A DNA stretch of 64,000 nucleotides from Sesamum alatum. Lineage: Eukaryota > Streptophyta > Magnoliopsida > Lamiales > Pedaliaceae. Positions 10,583-23,100 of the stretch are shown here, one piece after another. Both the position numbers and the translations under genes were made by a program. The notes under the pieces are model-generated. The model made no database searches. It was not told the origin of the DNA and saw only the letters and a program-made list of their open reading frames with translations. Positions within the stretch are counted from its first letter, which is position 1. Each line of letters begins with the position of its first letter. The stretch covers positions 34,785,966 to 34,849,965 of the forward strand of contig JACGWO010000001.1 in assembly GCA_034509735.1 (NCBI GenBank), given 5' to 3'.

Positions 10583-12556
10583 TGAAAGCCTAGCAAAGGT
10601 GTGTGGATCGGCCCGGGAGTAGCGCGAATGCGGAAGCGCGGTAAAATAAAGGAATTTGCAAGAATTAAAAGCATGCATAATAAACACGTTCAAGGGGTGT
10701 ACCCTTGAATCTCCCGGGCGTTCGGTATATCTCATGAATAATTAAAACATGTAAAAGATTTCATGGAGGCCATAGGGTTTAAAAGAAAGAGTGGCGAAAA
10801 CCATAAACCGGAAACCTACCGATTATCATTTTCATCTTCAAATCGGTACTCGCGTTGTTGCCCGTTTTGCTCCAAGATCTCGTATAGGAGACCCTCTAAT
10901 TCGTACACGCAATCCGCCCACGTATCTTGATCTTCGTGCTAGCAAAAGAACAAGTTTATATTTTGGAGAGGACGGATCGATCAAACGTTATTGATTAACG
11001 AGATCAACCCTCCTTGATGTTCAATTGTCAAACAAAATAACAAGGAAGAGAGGGAGAGAGAGACGCGGCCGAGAGAAAGAGAGGGGAGCCGAGTAATGTG
11101 TGTTTGTGTGTGTGTTTCAAATTTCATCATCTTCTTCAAAGTGGATACTTAGGAGTATTTATAGAGGAGGAATCCTATTCCTCTTCAAATCCCTACACTT
11201 TGAAGACTCCTTCTTGAATAGGATTTGACCTAGTCAAATCCTAGTCAATTGTTAGCTTCTTGGTCAAACCAATCCTAGCCATCAATTCCTCTCTTTAATC
11301 TCAACCGTTGATTAATTTAATGGAATATTTAAATCTCATTTAAATAATCCTAAAGACAATAAATAAATATATCGAATATAATTATTTATTCCAAGCCCAT
11401 TAAATTAATTTCTAATAAATCTAATTTATTAGATAAATTCCTTTCATCTAATAAAAGGAATTAATTCTTCCCAAGAAAATAAGGACCCGATTAAATCCAA
11501 TTTAATCGCTCCATTTCTCCAAATATTTATTTCTAAATTAAATACATTATGTGTGCGGATTGTGTGTGACTCTTTAGGTTCACCTTCAGCTAGACTTGGT
11601 TGGATTCCTAGAATCCGCCCGTCACCATGGGAGGCCGTCTAGCAACGGTCCATGGCACTAGAGACTAGGTGAATATGCGTGGGGATAAACATTTAGGCTC
11701 TACAGTACATATATCCTTCCGTCTATGGTCTAACCACTTAGGGTCTAGGGCACGAATTATGTAGGTACCCATTGTGGACCTAAGTGTCGGTCTGTCCTTT
11801 ACTAAACGCCGCAAGGGAATCCTTCCCTTCTGTTCAGTTACTGTGGCCACAGATTTTAGGGACAAGACACAGAGTATTGTGAGACTCTACTGTCAACCTT
11901 TTGACAGGAGACAGATCCTTTCTTGGAAACTACTGTCACGTTATACACCGCGGTTGCACTAGATATGGCTTATGACTACTCAAGTGCATCTTCGTAATCT
12001 CTCACCATACCTAAGATGCAGTCTCGATGTACAGGTAAACTCAACAATTCTTCAAGTCAAAGGACTTGATCTGAACCGTTTGGAACCGGGAACTCACGTC
12101 ATACCTAACCGACCCTACTCAAGGTCCTCCGTAAGACGGTTCCCGCGAGTCACCTCAGTCGGTCGCTTCCCCAACAGGCCAACCGACTAACACTGCCTAG
12201 ACGATCCTCGTCACCCGTCGATGAAACACGACAGTAGATGCTTAATGCAAGTCTCAAGGGGAATCTCGGTGCCCATTTTCGAGATTCCTTGACTTGGAGA
12301 TTTTCAGACTGATTCGGTGGAACTTACTTCATGGACCTACTTCCAAGTGTAGTCCCAGTCCCCAAAATGCGATTCCAGTCTGTGGGCTTTGTTTGTGTAG
12401 CGAACAGTAATAGAGAAGATAACATGAACACAAACAAAGTATATGCCAAATGAACTTCACTTCTTATTCATCAAGGTTTTATTAAATTTCGAAATTGTTC
12501 AGACATAGGTTACAATTTCCCTGCTAAGATTGGCTACATGGTCACCTATTCTAACA
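10583..12556 (-). repeat. Class B 5' LTR of M1
   Basis: A 1974-bp LTR on the minus strand starting TGTTAGAATAGGTGACCATG and ending TTTCA, collinear with the class B LTR at 40345-42345. A TATA box (TATAAATA, minus) lies at 11163-11156, in the same context as 41765. Next to the PBS are hairpin P2 (plus-strand arms 10689-10696 and 10702-10709) and outer helix P1 (arms 10611-10618 and 10711-10718, CCCGGGAG with CTCCCGGG). The outer edge lies inside a LINE reverse-transcriptase zinc-finger domain. Confidence 0.85.
11156..11163 (-). promoter_or_regulatory. LTR TATA box of M1
   Basis: TATAAATA on the minus strand in a CTCCTCTATAAATACTCC context, like the class B LTR at 41765. This is the likely site of normal LTR transcription initiation. 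Confidence 0.6.
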
Positions 12557-15500
12557 CTCCCACTCCACAAACAGGACATTTCGCATCAATCCCTTCCATA
12601 TGCTGAGCCAAATTTCCCAGAGTTGGAACTAAATTAGTACAAATCCACCACATGAAGAGCCGCACCCTTGGAGGCACTTGCAGCTTCCACAGTACAGACC
12701 ATTGTTGTTGTGATTGATTTCCACCACTAGATGTTGAAGCAACTCCCCTTTCCTGCATACTTAAAGCATGTTTATAGGCGCTCGTCACCATAAACTGCCC
12801 CCCCTAAATGAAACTTCCAATGGCTTCATCTTTGGGGCGGTGTGTGGTTTTGTTTGTTGGATGGCGTGGAAGGCCGCTTTGGCCGAGAATTTCCCTGACT
12901 TGGAGGGAGTCCAAAACGGCTGACGGGGTTTCGACGAGTCCGGAATTTGGATCTTTCTAATTTCATTTGCCACTGGATCCAGAAAGAGGTTGGAAAGTAC
13001 GTACATTTTCCATTCCATTGTTTGGGAATCAATCAGCTCTTGGACCAAGGATACCCCGTTTTGATTCGGGTTCATTGATTGGGGGGTTTAAAATCTCTGA
13101 TCGTGGGAATCCATGGGTCCTCCCAAATCTAGAGGGTCGATGAGCTTGAAATAGTATAGCACGTTCCCAGCTGTAAATTCTTGCACATTTGACAGCGTCC
13201 TGCCACACCCACGAGGCATATTTAGCCACCAATATTTTACACCAAAGCTTATCTGATTTTTGGACGATGTTCCATGAGATCTTTGACATTAGGGCCTCGT
13301 TAAAATCCTGAAATTTCCTGAGTCCTAGCCCTCCGTTACCCTTCGATTTGCAGATTGCATCCCAGGATTTGAGTGCAAGAAACTTCCTGTTTTGTTCTGG
13401 GTTCTTGGACTGCCACCAGAATCGATGTACAATTGTGTCCATGCTATTGCATATTTTCTTTGGTAGTAAGAAAGTGGACATCTAGTACACCGGTAAAGAT
13501 TGGGCCACGTTTTTTATGAAAACCAGTTTGCCCGCCCTTAAAAGGTTCTTGGACTTCCACAAGGATAGTTTATGTGATAGCTTTCCAATGAGTTCCTTTA
13601 AAGCTTGAGCTTTGGTCCTTGGTTTACAAAAGGGCAGTCCAAGATGTATCACTTGATGGGTGCATTCGGGCATTTGGAGCATATCTAGGATGATCCTTTT
13701 TTGTCAGTTCGGAACATTTTGGCTGAAGTGGATCAAGGACTTTTGACTATTCGTGACTTTACTTGTCCACTTCTCCAACTTGGTTAAACAACGTTGGACT
13801 GCTTGTGCATCCCGTTCCTCCGCCCTGCAAAATATAGTGAGATCGTCAGCATAAAATAAATGAGAGATCACTGGGGCGTTCCGGCTGACTTTGACTCCGT
13901 TCATGTTGCCTAGTGCTTCCTCCTGCAGAATAAGCTGAGATAGGAAATCAGCATAAAGAATAAAGAGATACGGGGATAGGGGTCTCCTTGCCGAATGCCC
14001 CTCGTTGGTCTGAAAAAATCAAAGGATGCACCATTGATCAACAAGGAGACGCTAGTAGAGGAGACACATTCGGATACCCATCTAACTAAGGTTTCATTTA
14101 GCCCCACATTTTCCATGATTTTAAACAAGAATGGCCATTCCACTCGATCGTAAGCTTTGGATAGGTCGATCTTGATTGCCATGTACCCTTTCTTTCCATT
14201 CTTCTTTTGGAGGTAATGCATGATTTCCTGGGATATGATTGAGTTTTCATTGATTGTGCGACCAGGTACCAAAGTTGTTTGAAAAGGGGAAATGATTTTA
14301 TCGAGGTATGGTTTTAGCCTATTTGCAAGGATTTTGGAGATGGCCTTATATGTGGTATTGCAGAGGCTGATTGGTCTAAAATTGTCCACTTTGCTGGCAT
14401 GTTGGTTCTTTGGGATGAGGGTAATGTATGTGTGATTGATAGTGGGGGGAAGTGTACTCGTGGAGAAAAAATGGGTAATAGCTTCGGTCACCTGCTTTCC
14501 AATGATGTGCCAGTATTGTTTGTAGAAACTTGGGGGGAATCCATCCGGCCCAGGACTTTTAAAAGCCGCCATTAGTTGGAATTCTGTATAGCACAAAGTA
14601 ATTTATATCTAAAACAGGGTGTGGCATAATCTCATAAATGCATGCTGCAATATCATTTTGAGACCAGGAGCATTCTGAACGGAATAGGGATTTAAAGAAA
14701 ATAGAAAACTCCTTACCAATCAAGTCCCAGTTAGTTACAACCTGTCCATCCGTGGTTTGCATGGAGTGAATAAAATTTACGTTTGATTGGAGAACTGCGG
14801 TCAGGTGAAAATACCTCGTGTTTGCATCTCCATCTTGTAACCATCTCTGTTTTGCTTTTTGTCGCCATTTGGTCTCCAATCTGTGAAACTATTCATCCAA
14901 CTCCCATTGAAGGTTGTCAACTAAGGCAATAACCTCTCTTGTTTGGTCTTCATATTGTAGGGTCTCCAATTTATGTTTGATGGTCTCGATTTTGGTGTGA
15001 CACCATCCAAACATTTCCTTGTTCCATCTTCTAAGTTCAGTCCTGAGTTTCCTCAGTAGGTTCTGCAGTCTATGAAATGGATCACCTGTAACAGGAGTAA
15101 GCCAAGTATCAGCAATCAACGTTTCACATGAAAAGTCACGGAACCACATTTCTTCAAAATAGAAAGGTCGGGGTCTATTTGCGTTATTTGGAAGAGTATC
15201 AAGGAGCAGTGGGCAGTGGTCTGAGGCGATGGTTGGGAGGTGGGAAATGACAGTTTTGGGGTAAATAAGGCACCATTCCGCATTAGCTACGCCCCTATCT
15301 AATCTAGATTGGATGTTGGCCATTCTGGGCCACTTGTTGTTCCAGGTGAATTTTGGGCCAATAAAACTATGGTCAATGAGGTTACGAAACTCAAGTTCGT
15401 CCCCAAAGGCGTTGCAGGACACTGAGGCAAATGGTTTTCCTCCCCTCTTTTCATCTTGAGACGTGACCCCATTGAAATCTCCCATTGCAAGCCAAGGTCC

Positions 15501-15894
15501 TTTGAAGGATGTACAGAGTTTGGAGAAAAGGGTCCAAAAGGATGGTTTGAGGGTGGAAATGGCAGGCCAGTGTACACCTGTGAACTGCCAAAGCTGTGGA
15601 TCAGCATTTAAGAAGATTAGCACATTGATCATCTACGAGTGAGTCAAAATAACAGAAACGCCAACACTAGGGGTCCAGGCTAAACAAAGTCCCCTAGCTT
15701 TGTTGAAAGCAGGAACAAAAGTAGAGAAAATCAAGTTCGAAGATTGAAGGAGAGAAGAGAGCTTATTGGTTTTTTTCAGTTTTTACTTCACAGAGAAACA
15801 CCAAATCTAGCTTGTGAGATTGCAAAATGTCCCGTAGCATTCTCCTTGCCGCAGGTCGGGCCAACCCACGGAAATTCCAGGCGAGAATTCTCAT
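12557..15894 (-). pseudogene. LINE ORF2 (endonuclease-reverse transcriptase), broken
   Basis: Starts at the ATG at 15894 with MRILAWNFRGLARP, the usual start of the plant L1 endonuclease. Later endonuclease motifs are GDFN (about 15480) and SDHCPL (about 15210). The RT domain (14596-13704) shows the SPGPDGFPPSFYK, RPISLCN, DLSKAYDRVEW and RQGDP motifs, and FYADDL after a frameshift. It is followed by the LFI-FWW connection region (13481-13100). The zf-RVT domain (about 12720-12557) has W-LW-L-PPRVRLFMW and CPVCG. Breaks include a stop near 15750, frameshifts near 14880, 14590 and 13910, TGA at 13704-13706, an in-frame TAG at 13482-13484, and frame changes near 13050 and 12790. Not functional. 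Confidence 0.88.
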
Positions 15895-16199
15895 TTAGTG
15901 ATCACTCCCGTAGCCCCTTCAGGCCCTCGACAGTTTTGAGTTTGTTTGCAATTTCATCAAACAGGTGGTATGCAAGCTCATTTGGGTGATTCTTTTCTGT
16001 CTCAGCCTTCGCTTTGTGAACAGCCTTTTTGTACTTGTTTCTTGCTTTATCCTTCATTCGAATGACCTTCCTTTCTGTCTGGAAGGTTGTTTTTTCTTTG
16101 AGTATTCAACAAACACTTCTTGGTCTCTGTCATGTGTGTTTATGTGATTTTCCGAAGGCTCCAAGGTCTTTATGTTTTGGATACAGGTCGTCAGTTGTC

Positions 16200-17844
16200 G
16201 GTTAGGTTATGATATTGAGATTTTTTGTCTCTTGAACGGGGTATTGGTGTCAAGGGTTTCAAGAGGGGTTCTCTTGTTTGGTTTAACTTTCAGAAGCGAA
16301 GAAAGAGGGAGGTGAGTTTCCAAGTGGTTTAGTTTCAGGTTTGTGTTTGGGGGGTATGGGCCTTGAGTTCCATTTGGAAATTTCTGTGTTTGTGGCAGGA
16401 GGGGAAATTCGGGCCCCTTACTGAATTTGTAGTTTTGTTGTAAAAGGATGGCAGGGGTTGGGCTTAGTGGTATGGTGAGCTCAATAGTTTCTGTTAGGTC
16501 AACTAGGATATTTGTATGGATTGGGCCGAGGCTCGTTTGTTTGCTAGCATCAGAGGCAGGATTGCTTGTTTTGGGCGGCAAAGGTATTGGGTATTTGTGG
16601 GATAGTCATCTGTGGCCAAGTTTGATAGTTGGCGATTGTCGGGCCGTTTCGGTGCAAGGTTATGCAAAAATTGGTTGTCAATGTCAGGCTTTCCATTTTG
16701 GTCTTGGTTTTTTCTGAAATTGGTACTTGGTGAGGTTTTCGTTGACTGTGGGTGGTGGTTTCAGTCAAGATGTTCTGCAGAGGTGCTGGGCAATTTTGGG
16801 TGGGGTTGGCCGGCGATCGGATACTAAGGGGATTTCTGATGATATGGAAAGTTTTTATTGTGGGATGAAAGGATTTTGGATGATGTTGTTTTCAGACTCA
16901 AGCCAAGGGCCAAAGCTATATTGGGTATTTTCAGTGGCGGCCATATTTGGTTTATTTGGACAGGAAGAGATTTTGTCACCAATGAGCCCACACACATGAC
17001 AGAAGTCGCCAAGTCGTTCATACTTGAATTCAATAACCAGAATTTTGTTTCTTGGAAGTCTGAAGACAATATGATCCTTGAGTGGATTTGATATGGACAA
17101 CTCAACTCTGAGTCGGAGGGCTTTCCTTCATCTGTGACTCTCTGTAGCTAGATCTGCTTCAATAAAACTTCCAATTGCATTGCCGATTTTTTCCGCTAAT
17201 TTTTTGTTTACATACATCACCGGTAGGCCATAAGCTTGCACCCAAATTTGGAATTTTGAGAGGTCTACTTCGTCGAGGGCTTCCTCGGGTAGCCACGGTC
17301 TTGTCACAATGAGATTCCCCCGGAAAGACCATGGGCTTTGCCGTTCAATGCCTCTGCAGTCAATTTCTCTCTCAAGGAGAAACACTATGGTATTTTGCTC
17401 AATCACATTTGCGGGGGTCTTTGGTGAAATTCCCCAGGCTTTTAGGAGGGTGGATTTAATGGCATTGTTATTGAGGGTTTTATCGGACAGGATTTTTGCT
17501 ATAATGGGGAAATGGGGGATTTTATCTGGTGTTTCAGGTAGGGAATTTTCATCATCTAAGAAATCTAACGTGGAGGTCATCTTAATGAGGCCATTAACTG
17601 GGTCTGAGGCGTCCATTGTTCGTAGGTGGTTGGATTTAAGGCAGGTGGGTTTGGGATAGTAAAAGGTGCTGAAGAGTGGATTTGGTGGGGGGGGAACTGG
17701 GGGGATCACAGTAGAAATTAGAAATGGATAAGGGAGAAAAGGTCGGCACGAAGCAAAAGGTAGGGATTCGGACAAGATTTGCAATGGGAGATTCAGGGCA
17801 AAACGCTCAAGTTTGCCGGGGGGAGGAGAAACCTTCAGATCCAC
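16200..17844 (-). pseudogene. LINE ORF1 (DUF4283 and zinc knuckle), broken
   Basis: The first open segment, 17844-17128 (238 codons), carries a DUF4283-like nucleic-acid-binding region: WSFRGNLIVTRPW, FQIWVQAYGLP and the KIGN-IG-F-E stretch. The true start may be the internal Met near 17618 (MDASD). A TGA at 17128-17130 interrupts it. The same frame continues to about 16855 with a CCHC-like knuckle (DFCHVCGLIGDKISSC) in which the usual His is Asp. A low-complexity tail continues in other frames to about 16207. In this family ORF1 is an RNA-binding chaperone. This copy is dead. Confidence 0.8.
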
Positions 17845-17950
17845 TGGGGAGTTCTACTCGAGAGGGAGAGAACGGAGAGGATAATTTGGACCCAATTGGG
17901 ACTGTATTCGTTGCTAAGAAAGTGATGCATTCAATGTGCAAACTTTAAAA

Positions 17951-19369
17951 AGGGCTAAACATAATTCGGTCGTATGAAAATTGACATAAGTATTAAATCT
18001 TTATAGATAAAAAGAATATATATCTAAAAGATATTTTAGTACTTTGAAAAAAGAAAATATCTATTATCTCTCCACCTCTTTGTATTCCTTAATTGGACAA
18101 TTTACAACTAATTTTCATATTGTTGCCAGCAAATTATTCAATTTTACTCTCATTTATTAAATATAAAGGTCCTAATATTCGGCTAATATTTAGTTTGTTT
18201 TCACTCTCGCCTTAACACGTCAAAAATTTTGGTGTGTGAGGTAAGAGAAAAAACAAAAAAGTAAGTACTGGTAGATTACTTGGGCTCTTATTGTCAGTAA
18301 ATGAGGGCAAAATAAATATTATTATGGGCCAAAATATGAAAATTATATTACAAATTGTGCGAGCAAAGAACAATGGAGCGGGATGGTGTTTTTTTAATCT
18401 ATTTTGATTTCACATGGGCCATTTGAATTTAACCTCTTTAAACTGAATAATATAAAAACCCTAAATATGTTTATCGCAATTTTATAATTCTACTTATTTG
18501 AACTTGATAATATAGGAAATACCAAAGTTGAAGAAAAAAATTAAACAGAAAGAAAGAGAGAAAATGTTGGAGATGAGAGAAGATAATAATGCAACTAAAG
18601 ATATAAAAAAAAAAAAAAAAAAAGAGAGTTAAAAGCCGAAAACATTAATAAAAATTATATTAAATTTTGGGTTAATTTAATCAATCAATTCAAAAATACC
18701 AACACAATTACTCTTACACTCTCACATTTAGAGTATGTTTGGTTGGGGGAAAAGTGAAAATATGGGAGAAGTGAAAGTAAAAGGGGATGTATAAGAAAAT
18801 ATTTAGTATTTGGTTTGGGGGAAGAGATGGAGGGAAAGTAAAATTGGATGTATATTGAACCCCTCCAGAGTCCAATTTCGTTTCCGTCCAAAATTGGGAG
18901 GAAAAATGGAAGTATAAGGCCAAAAAGACCAAAAAAAAAATAAAATACATATTTTATTTTTATTTACTATATTGCCCATATTATATATATATATATATAT
19001 TTCCCTCCAATTCTTTTCTCCTTCCCGCTGATAATACCTTACATAATCGCCAGAGAAAAGATAAGCAAATCGTTAGAAAAACTACTAAGTCAAAGTCAAT
19101 AATCCGGTAACATACATTGCATTTGCGATTTTTCAAAATTTTTTATTGTTAGTTTGCTATTAATCTTTATTGAATAGTCCTTTTCCCTAATCTTGTTCCC
19201 TTTTCCCGCACCCGGCACGAGTAATTTTTTATTTTATTTAAACCAAATAGTTTAGAATAAATGAACAATATTCGTTTTGATGAATATTTTTATTAATAAA
19301 GATATTATTGTTCTAGTTTGATATATATTTTTATTACTAAGGTTTTTAGATATTAGTATAATATTAACT
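17951..19369. other. AT-rich spacer without genes
   Basis: No coding signal. It contains an A-run near 18607-18622, a (TA)10 microsatellite at about 18981-19000, and a stretch at 18730-19245 that begins with GTTTGGTTGGGGG and ends with AAACCAAATAG. The latter could be the ends of a decayed DNA transposon, but I find no clear target duplication. Confidence 0.5.
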
Positions 19370-19770
19370 TGTTTATTTGAGAAATTGATAGAAAAATTAG
19401 ATAGGGATATTGGAAAATTATATTTGAAAAATATTAAATTTATTAAAAAGGGATATAAAATTTTTGGGATAATTTAATCTGAAAAATTTCTGTGCAGATT
19501 AGTCTCAGTAATTTATGATTTTCTTGCACTATACTGGACCAAATTTACTGTTTCTTCCTCAAATAAAAACCTTAGGATGTCTACTAAAACTTTGTAGTTT
19601 TTAGAAGAAGCTAAATCCTTCATTTTAATCGGTAAAAATGACAAAATATTCTGTTGCCCTGTTTATGCCGTAATCCAGATTAAGTGTATTACACACTTTG
19701 TAACTTGAGTTATAATGGTTCAATTTGTATGATTCTTTCAAAAATAAAACTAGGCACATACTATATCGTA

Positions 19771-19775
19771 TTTTG
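19771..19775. repeat. Target-site duplication of copia E (left)
   Basis: TTTTG, repeated at 24625-24629 on the other side of the element. The uninterrupted homologue at about 26618 reads through this point. Confidence 0.9.
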
Positions 19776-20148
19776 TGTTTAGAGTTTGAGTAAAGTGCAG
19801 CCAAATCCATCGAAGAGAGGATGAAGAAGAAACACAGTGAAATAAGCAAGAAATTAAAAGTAAGAAGGCTACGGTTTTCTATTATGTAAACAAAAGAATG
19901 CAAGAGTTAATTTACATCTCAGGCTTGGGCTTGTTTAAATAGACGGGCCAAGGTTCGTTAACTGCCTGTACCAGACTACAACAAACTAACCAATTGATAC
20001 CAACTGACCCAACAAACTAACTGCTAAATCCCTAGCCCAAGAACCGTGTCTTCAAGGCTTACAACCATCACAACACAAACACGCTTTTGCTAAAGAAACG
20101 TCTGGGCTCACAGCATCTAGGCTTAACACAATATCTGGGCCTTTGACA
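19776..20148 (-). repeat. 3' LTR of copia E
   Basis: 373 bp, starting TGTCAAAGGCCCAG on the minus strand and ending TAAACA. It follows a purine tract (TTGTGGGGGGGA, minus strand, 20161-20149). Confidence 0.92.
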
Positions 20149-23100
20149 TCCCCCCCACAAGTTGGACTTTGGTTCAGCATAACCAAGCCCAACTTGGACC
20201 GTAAAGAAGTGAACAATGGACCTGTTAATGCTTTGGTCAGCAAATCCGCCAACTGTAATTTGGAAGTCACATGCATAGGCTTGATGATCCCCTCCTTGAA
20301 TTTATCCCGCACGATGTGGCAGTCAATCTCCAAGTGCTTCGTTCGCTCGTGAAACACTAGATTCTCAGTTATGTGCAAAGCAGCTTTGTTATCACAATAA
20401 AACTGCACTGGAACAATGGGGCATTCCTGTAAGTCCTGCAGCGGATACATGACCCAAGTCAGTTCACAAGTGGCTGCTACCATACTACGATATTCTGCCT
20501 CCGCAGTGGAGCGGGATACTGTAGTTTGCTTTTTGGTCTTCTAGGATACTGGAGCATCTCCCAAAAAGACACAAAATCCTGTTAGAGAGTGGCGGGAGTC
20601 GACACAGACCGCCCAATCTGCATCACTATAAACAGAAAGTTGTAAACTGTTGTTAAAAGGGAAAAACAAGCCCGTAGTGCAGGTTCCTTTCAAATATCTT
20701 ACTAGGTGCATTGCAGCATCCCAATGTTGCTGACAGGGATGCTGAAATATTGACTCAACTATTGTGCAGCATGTGATATATCTGGACGAGTGAAACTCAA
20801 ATATAAAACTCTCCCTATGAGACGCCTATACCTGGAAGGATCAGGAAGGGGTGAACCTGCTTTAGACGTGAATTTTATACCAGAAGGCAGCAGTGTGGAT
20901 GTTGTTTTTCCTTTGCTGAACCCAACATCCCGCACAATGTCTCGAATGTACTTACTTTGCGTCAATTTTCTTGACAGTAGCCGTGTCTTGACTGCTTGAA
21001 CCCGTAGGCCTCAATTTTCTTCGTGAAGTCTTCATTCCATTTTCTGGAGGCCTGTTTCAGTCCGTACAAGGACTTCTGTAGCTTGCAGACACAACCCTCT
21101 GGGACTTCATACCCTTTCGGGGCTTGCATGTATATCTCTTCATCAATACTTCCATGGAGGAAAGCATTATTTACGTTGAAATGGTGGATAGGCCACCCTT
21201 TTGATGCAGCCAAAGCCAAGAACATTCGAACCGTGACCGTTTTGGCCACAAGGGCGAAACAGTCAGCGTAGTCCACGCCTTCTATCTGACTATAGCCCTT
21301 TGCTACCAGACGTGCCTTGCACCTCTCAACTTCTCCATTTGGCCGAAGTTTCAATTTGTACACCCAGTGGCAGCCTATAGCCCTCTTGCCAACAGGAAGC
21401 TTTACCAACGTCCAGGTGCTATTGTTCTCCAAGGCAGTGATCTCAGCCTTCATAGCTTCCTTCCAGTTGCCCAACTTGGTTGCCTGGGCATATGTCCTGG
21501 GCTATTCCTGTAAGGAAAGCAAGGCAAAAAAACAGTTGTGTGCTAGTGTGCTTGTGAAAGTGTTAGTACAATAAACAGAATCACATTCATAGTCATTAAG
21601 CCACTCAGGCCTTACACTAACTTTATTGGATCTTCTAAAAGGAGCATGGCCCTCAGGCCTTTCCTGCGGAACAAGCTCCCCCTCTCTTGGACTGGCCGAG
21701 GGTTTATCAACAGCCTCCTCTGTGCTAGTCCTTTCAGAGTGGCCAATCTAGGGAAAAGGATAGTACATATTTTCAAAAATGACATCACGTGAAACCATAA
21801 CAGTTTCATTATCTAGATTATAGACCTTATACCCCTTTTGTCCCTACACATATCCTTAAAAAACACACTTGTGAGCTCTATGATCGAATTTCCTCTTATA
21901 AGGTTGTGTGTTAGAGGCAAAGCATAGACACCCAAATACTTTCATATGATCATACTTAGGCTCAGTTTTGTGCAACAATTCATATGGAGTCTTCCATTTT
22001 AGCCTTTGTGTAGGGAGTCTGTTGATAATGTACACAATAGTAAGTAATGCCTCCGTCCAAAATTTATAGGGCAGTTTCGATTGGAACATCAAACTTCTTG
22101 CAACTTGCAGGATATGTTGATGCTTCCGCTCAACGACCCCGTTCTGTCATGGGGTGTGTACGCAAGCTCTTTGGTGTAGAATGCCATGTTTTTCAAACAG
22201 GTGCTGACAATCTCCACTCAAGAACTCGGTAGCATTATGAGTTATGAGTTTCTTAACGGAGGCATTAAATTGATTTTTAACCATGTTAAAGAAAACTTCA
22301 AGTTTTTGGGAAGTCTGAGACTTTTGGTGCATGAGGAATATCCATACAGCTCTACTATGATCATCAACGATAGTAAGCATAAAGTGACAGTTATTTAAGG
22401 AGTAATCCCTATAGGGACCCCAAACATCAGCATGCATAAGTTCAAAAGGCCTTTTAGATTGGGTTTCGCTTAAAGTAAAGGGAACCGTATGTTGTTTGCC
22501 TAATGGACAGACCTCACACACATCATTAACAGAAGAGACTTATTTTATTGCATTAATCCATTTGATTACATCATTAGAAGTGTGGCCAAGTCTTCTGTGC
22601 CACAATTTGTTCTTAGCAACAGCAGAATGAAAAACACTCTGAGTATCAACACAACTATGCATTACATTGGAATCAAAATAATTCTCAACTAGCACATATA
22701 GTCTGCCTTCTAGCCTAGCAACAGCCAAAACCTTCTTAGTCCGAAGGTCCCGTAGTATACAACAAGCCTCAGAAAAGCAGAAACGAACAGAAAAATCCAT
22801 GCACAATTTGCTAACAGAAAGTAAATTGTACTTAAAGTCAAGCATATACAACACATTTTTAAGGACCAATTCGTTAGAAATGTGTACTTCCCCTTCCTGT
22901 TTAACAAGTTTCTTAGTGCCATCAGGCAAGTTAATGCAACAGTATCTTCTAAAGGACGCATAATGTGAAGTGGCCCCACTATCAACCACCCAACGCATAC
23001 GAGGAGTAAACATAGGATTAATGGAAGCCATACCTGCAAAATCCTCGAACTCATCATCACATCCTGGCGGCCCTTCTAGATCATCAAATTCCACATGGTT

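Larger units (their letters stand above)
6973..12556 (-). mobile_element. Chimeric copia element M1 (minus strand)
   Basis: On the minus strand the order is: 5' LTR (class B, 12556-10583), PBS (10581-10566), leader with CpG-dense tract (10582-8614), RT/RNase H remnant (8613-7465), and 3' LTR fragment (class A, 7464-6973). Gag, protease, integrase and the N-terminal part of RT are deleted: the leader passes straight into RT near 8610. The flanking five bases differ (AATTA on the left, CTCCC on the right), so no target-site duplication is visible. LTR ends of different classes cannot come from one normal round of reverse transcription. This is probably a recombinant or deletion product. Confidence 0.75.
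12557..17950 (-). mobile_element. L1-type LINE (non-LTR retrotransposon), 3' truncated
   Basis: Minus-strand LINE with a DUF4283/zinc-knuckle ORF1 (17844 to about 16200) and an ORF2 of endonuclease, RT and zf-RVT order (15894-12557). The 3' end is missing: the LTR of M1 starts inside the zf-RVT domain, and the sequence on the far side of M1 is copia leader, not LINE. No RNase H-like domain, 3' UTR or poly(A) tail remains. The 5' boundary is approximate (about 17950). Confidence 0.85.

Noticed and set aside
18730..19245. Possible DNA transposon with GTTTGGTT-like ends
   Set aside because: Ends are only weakly inverted and no target duplication was found; left as spacer.
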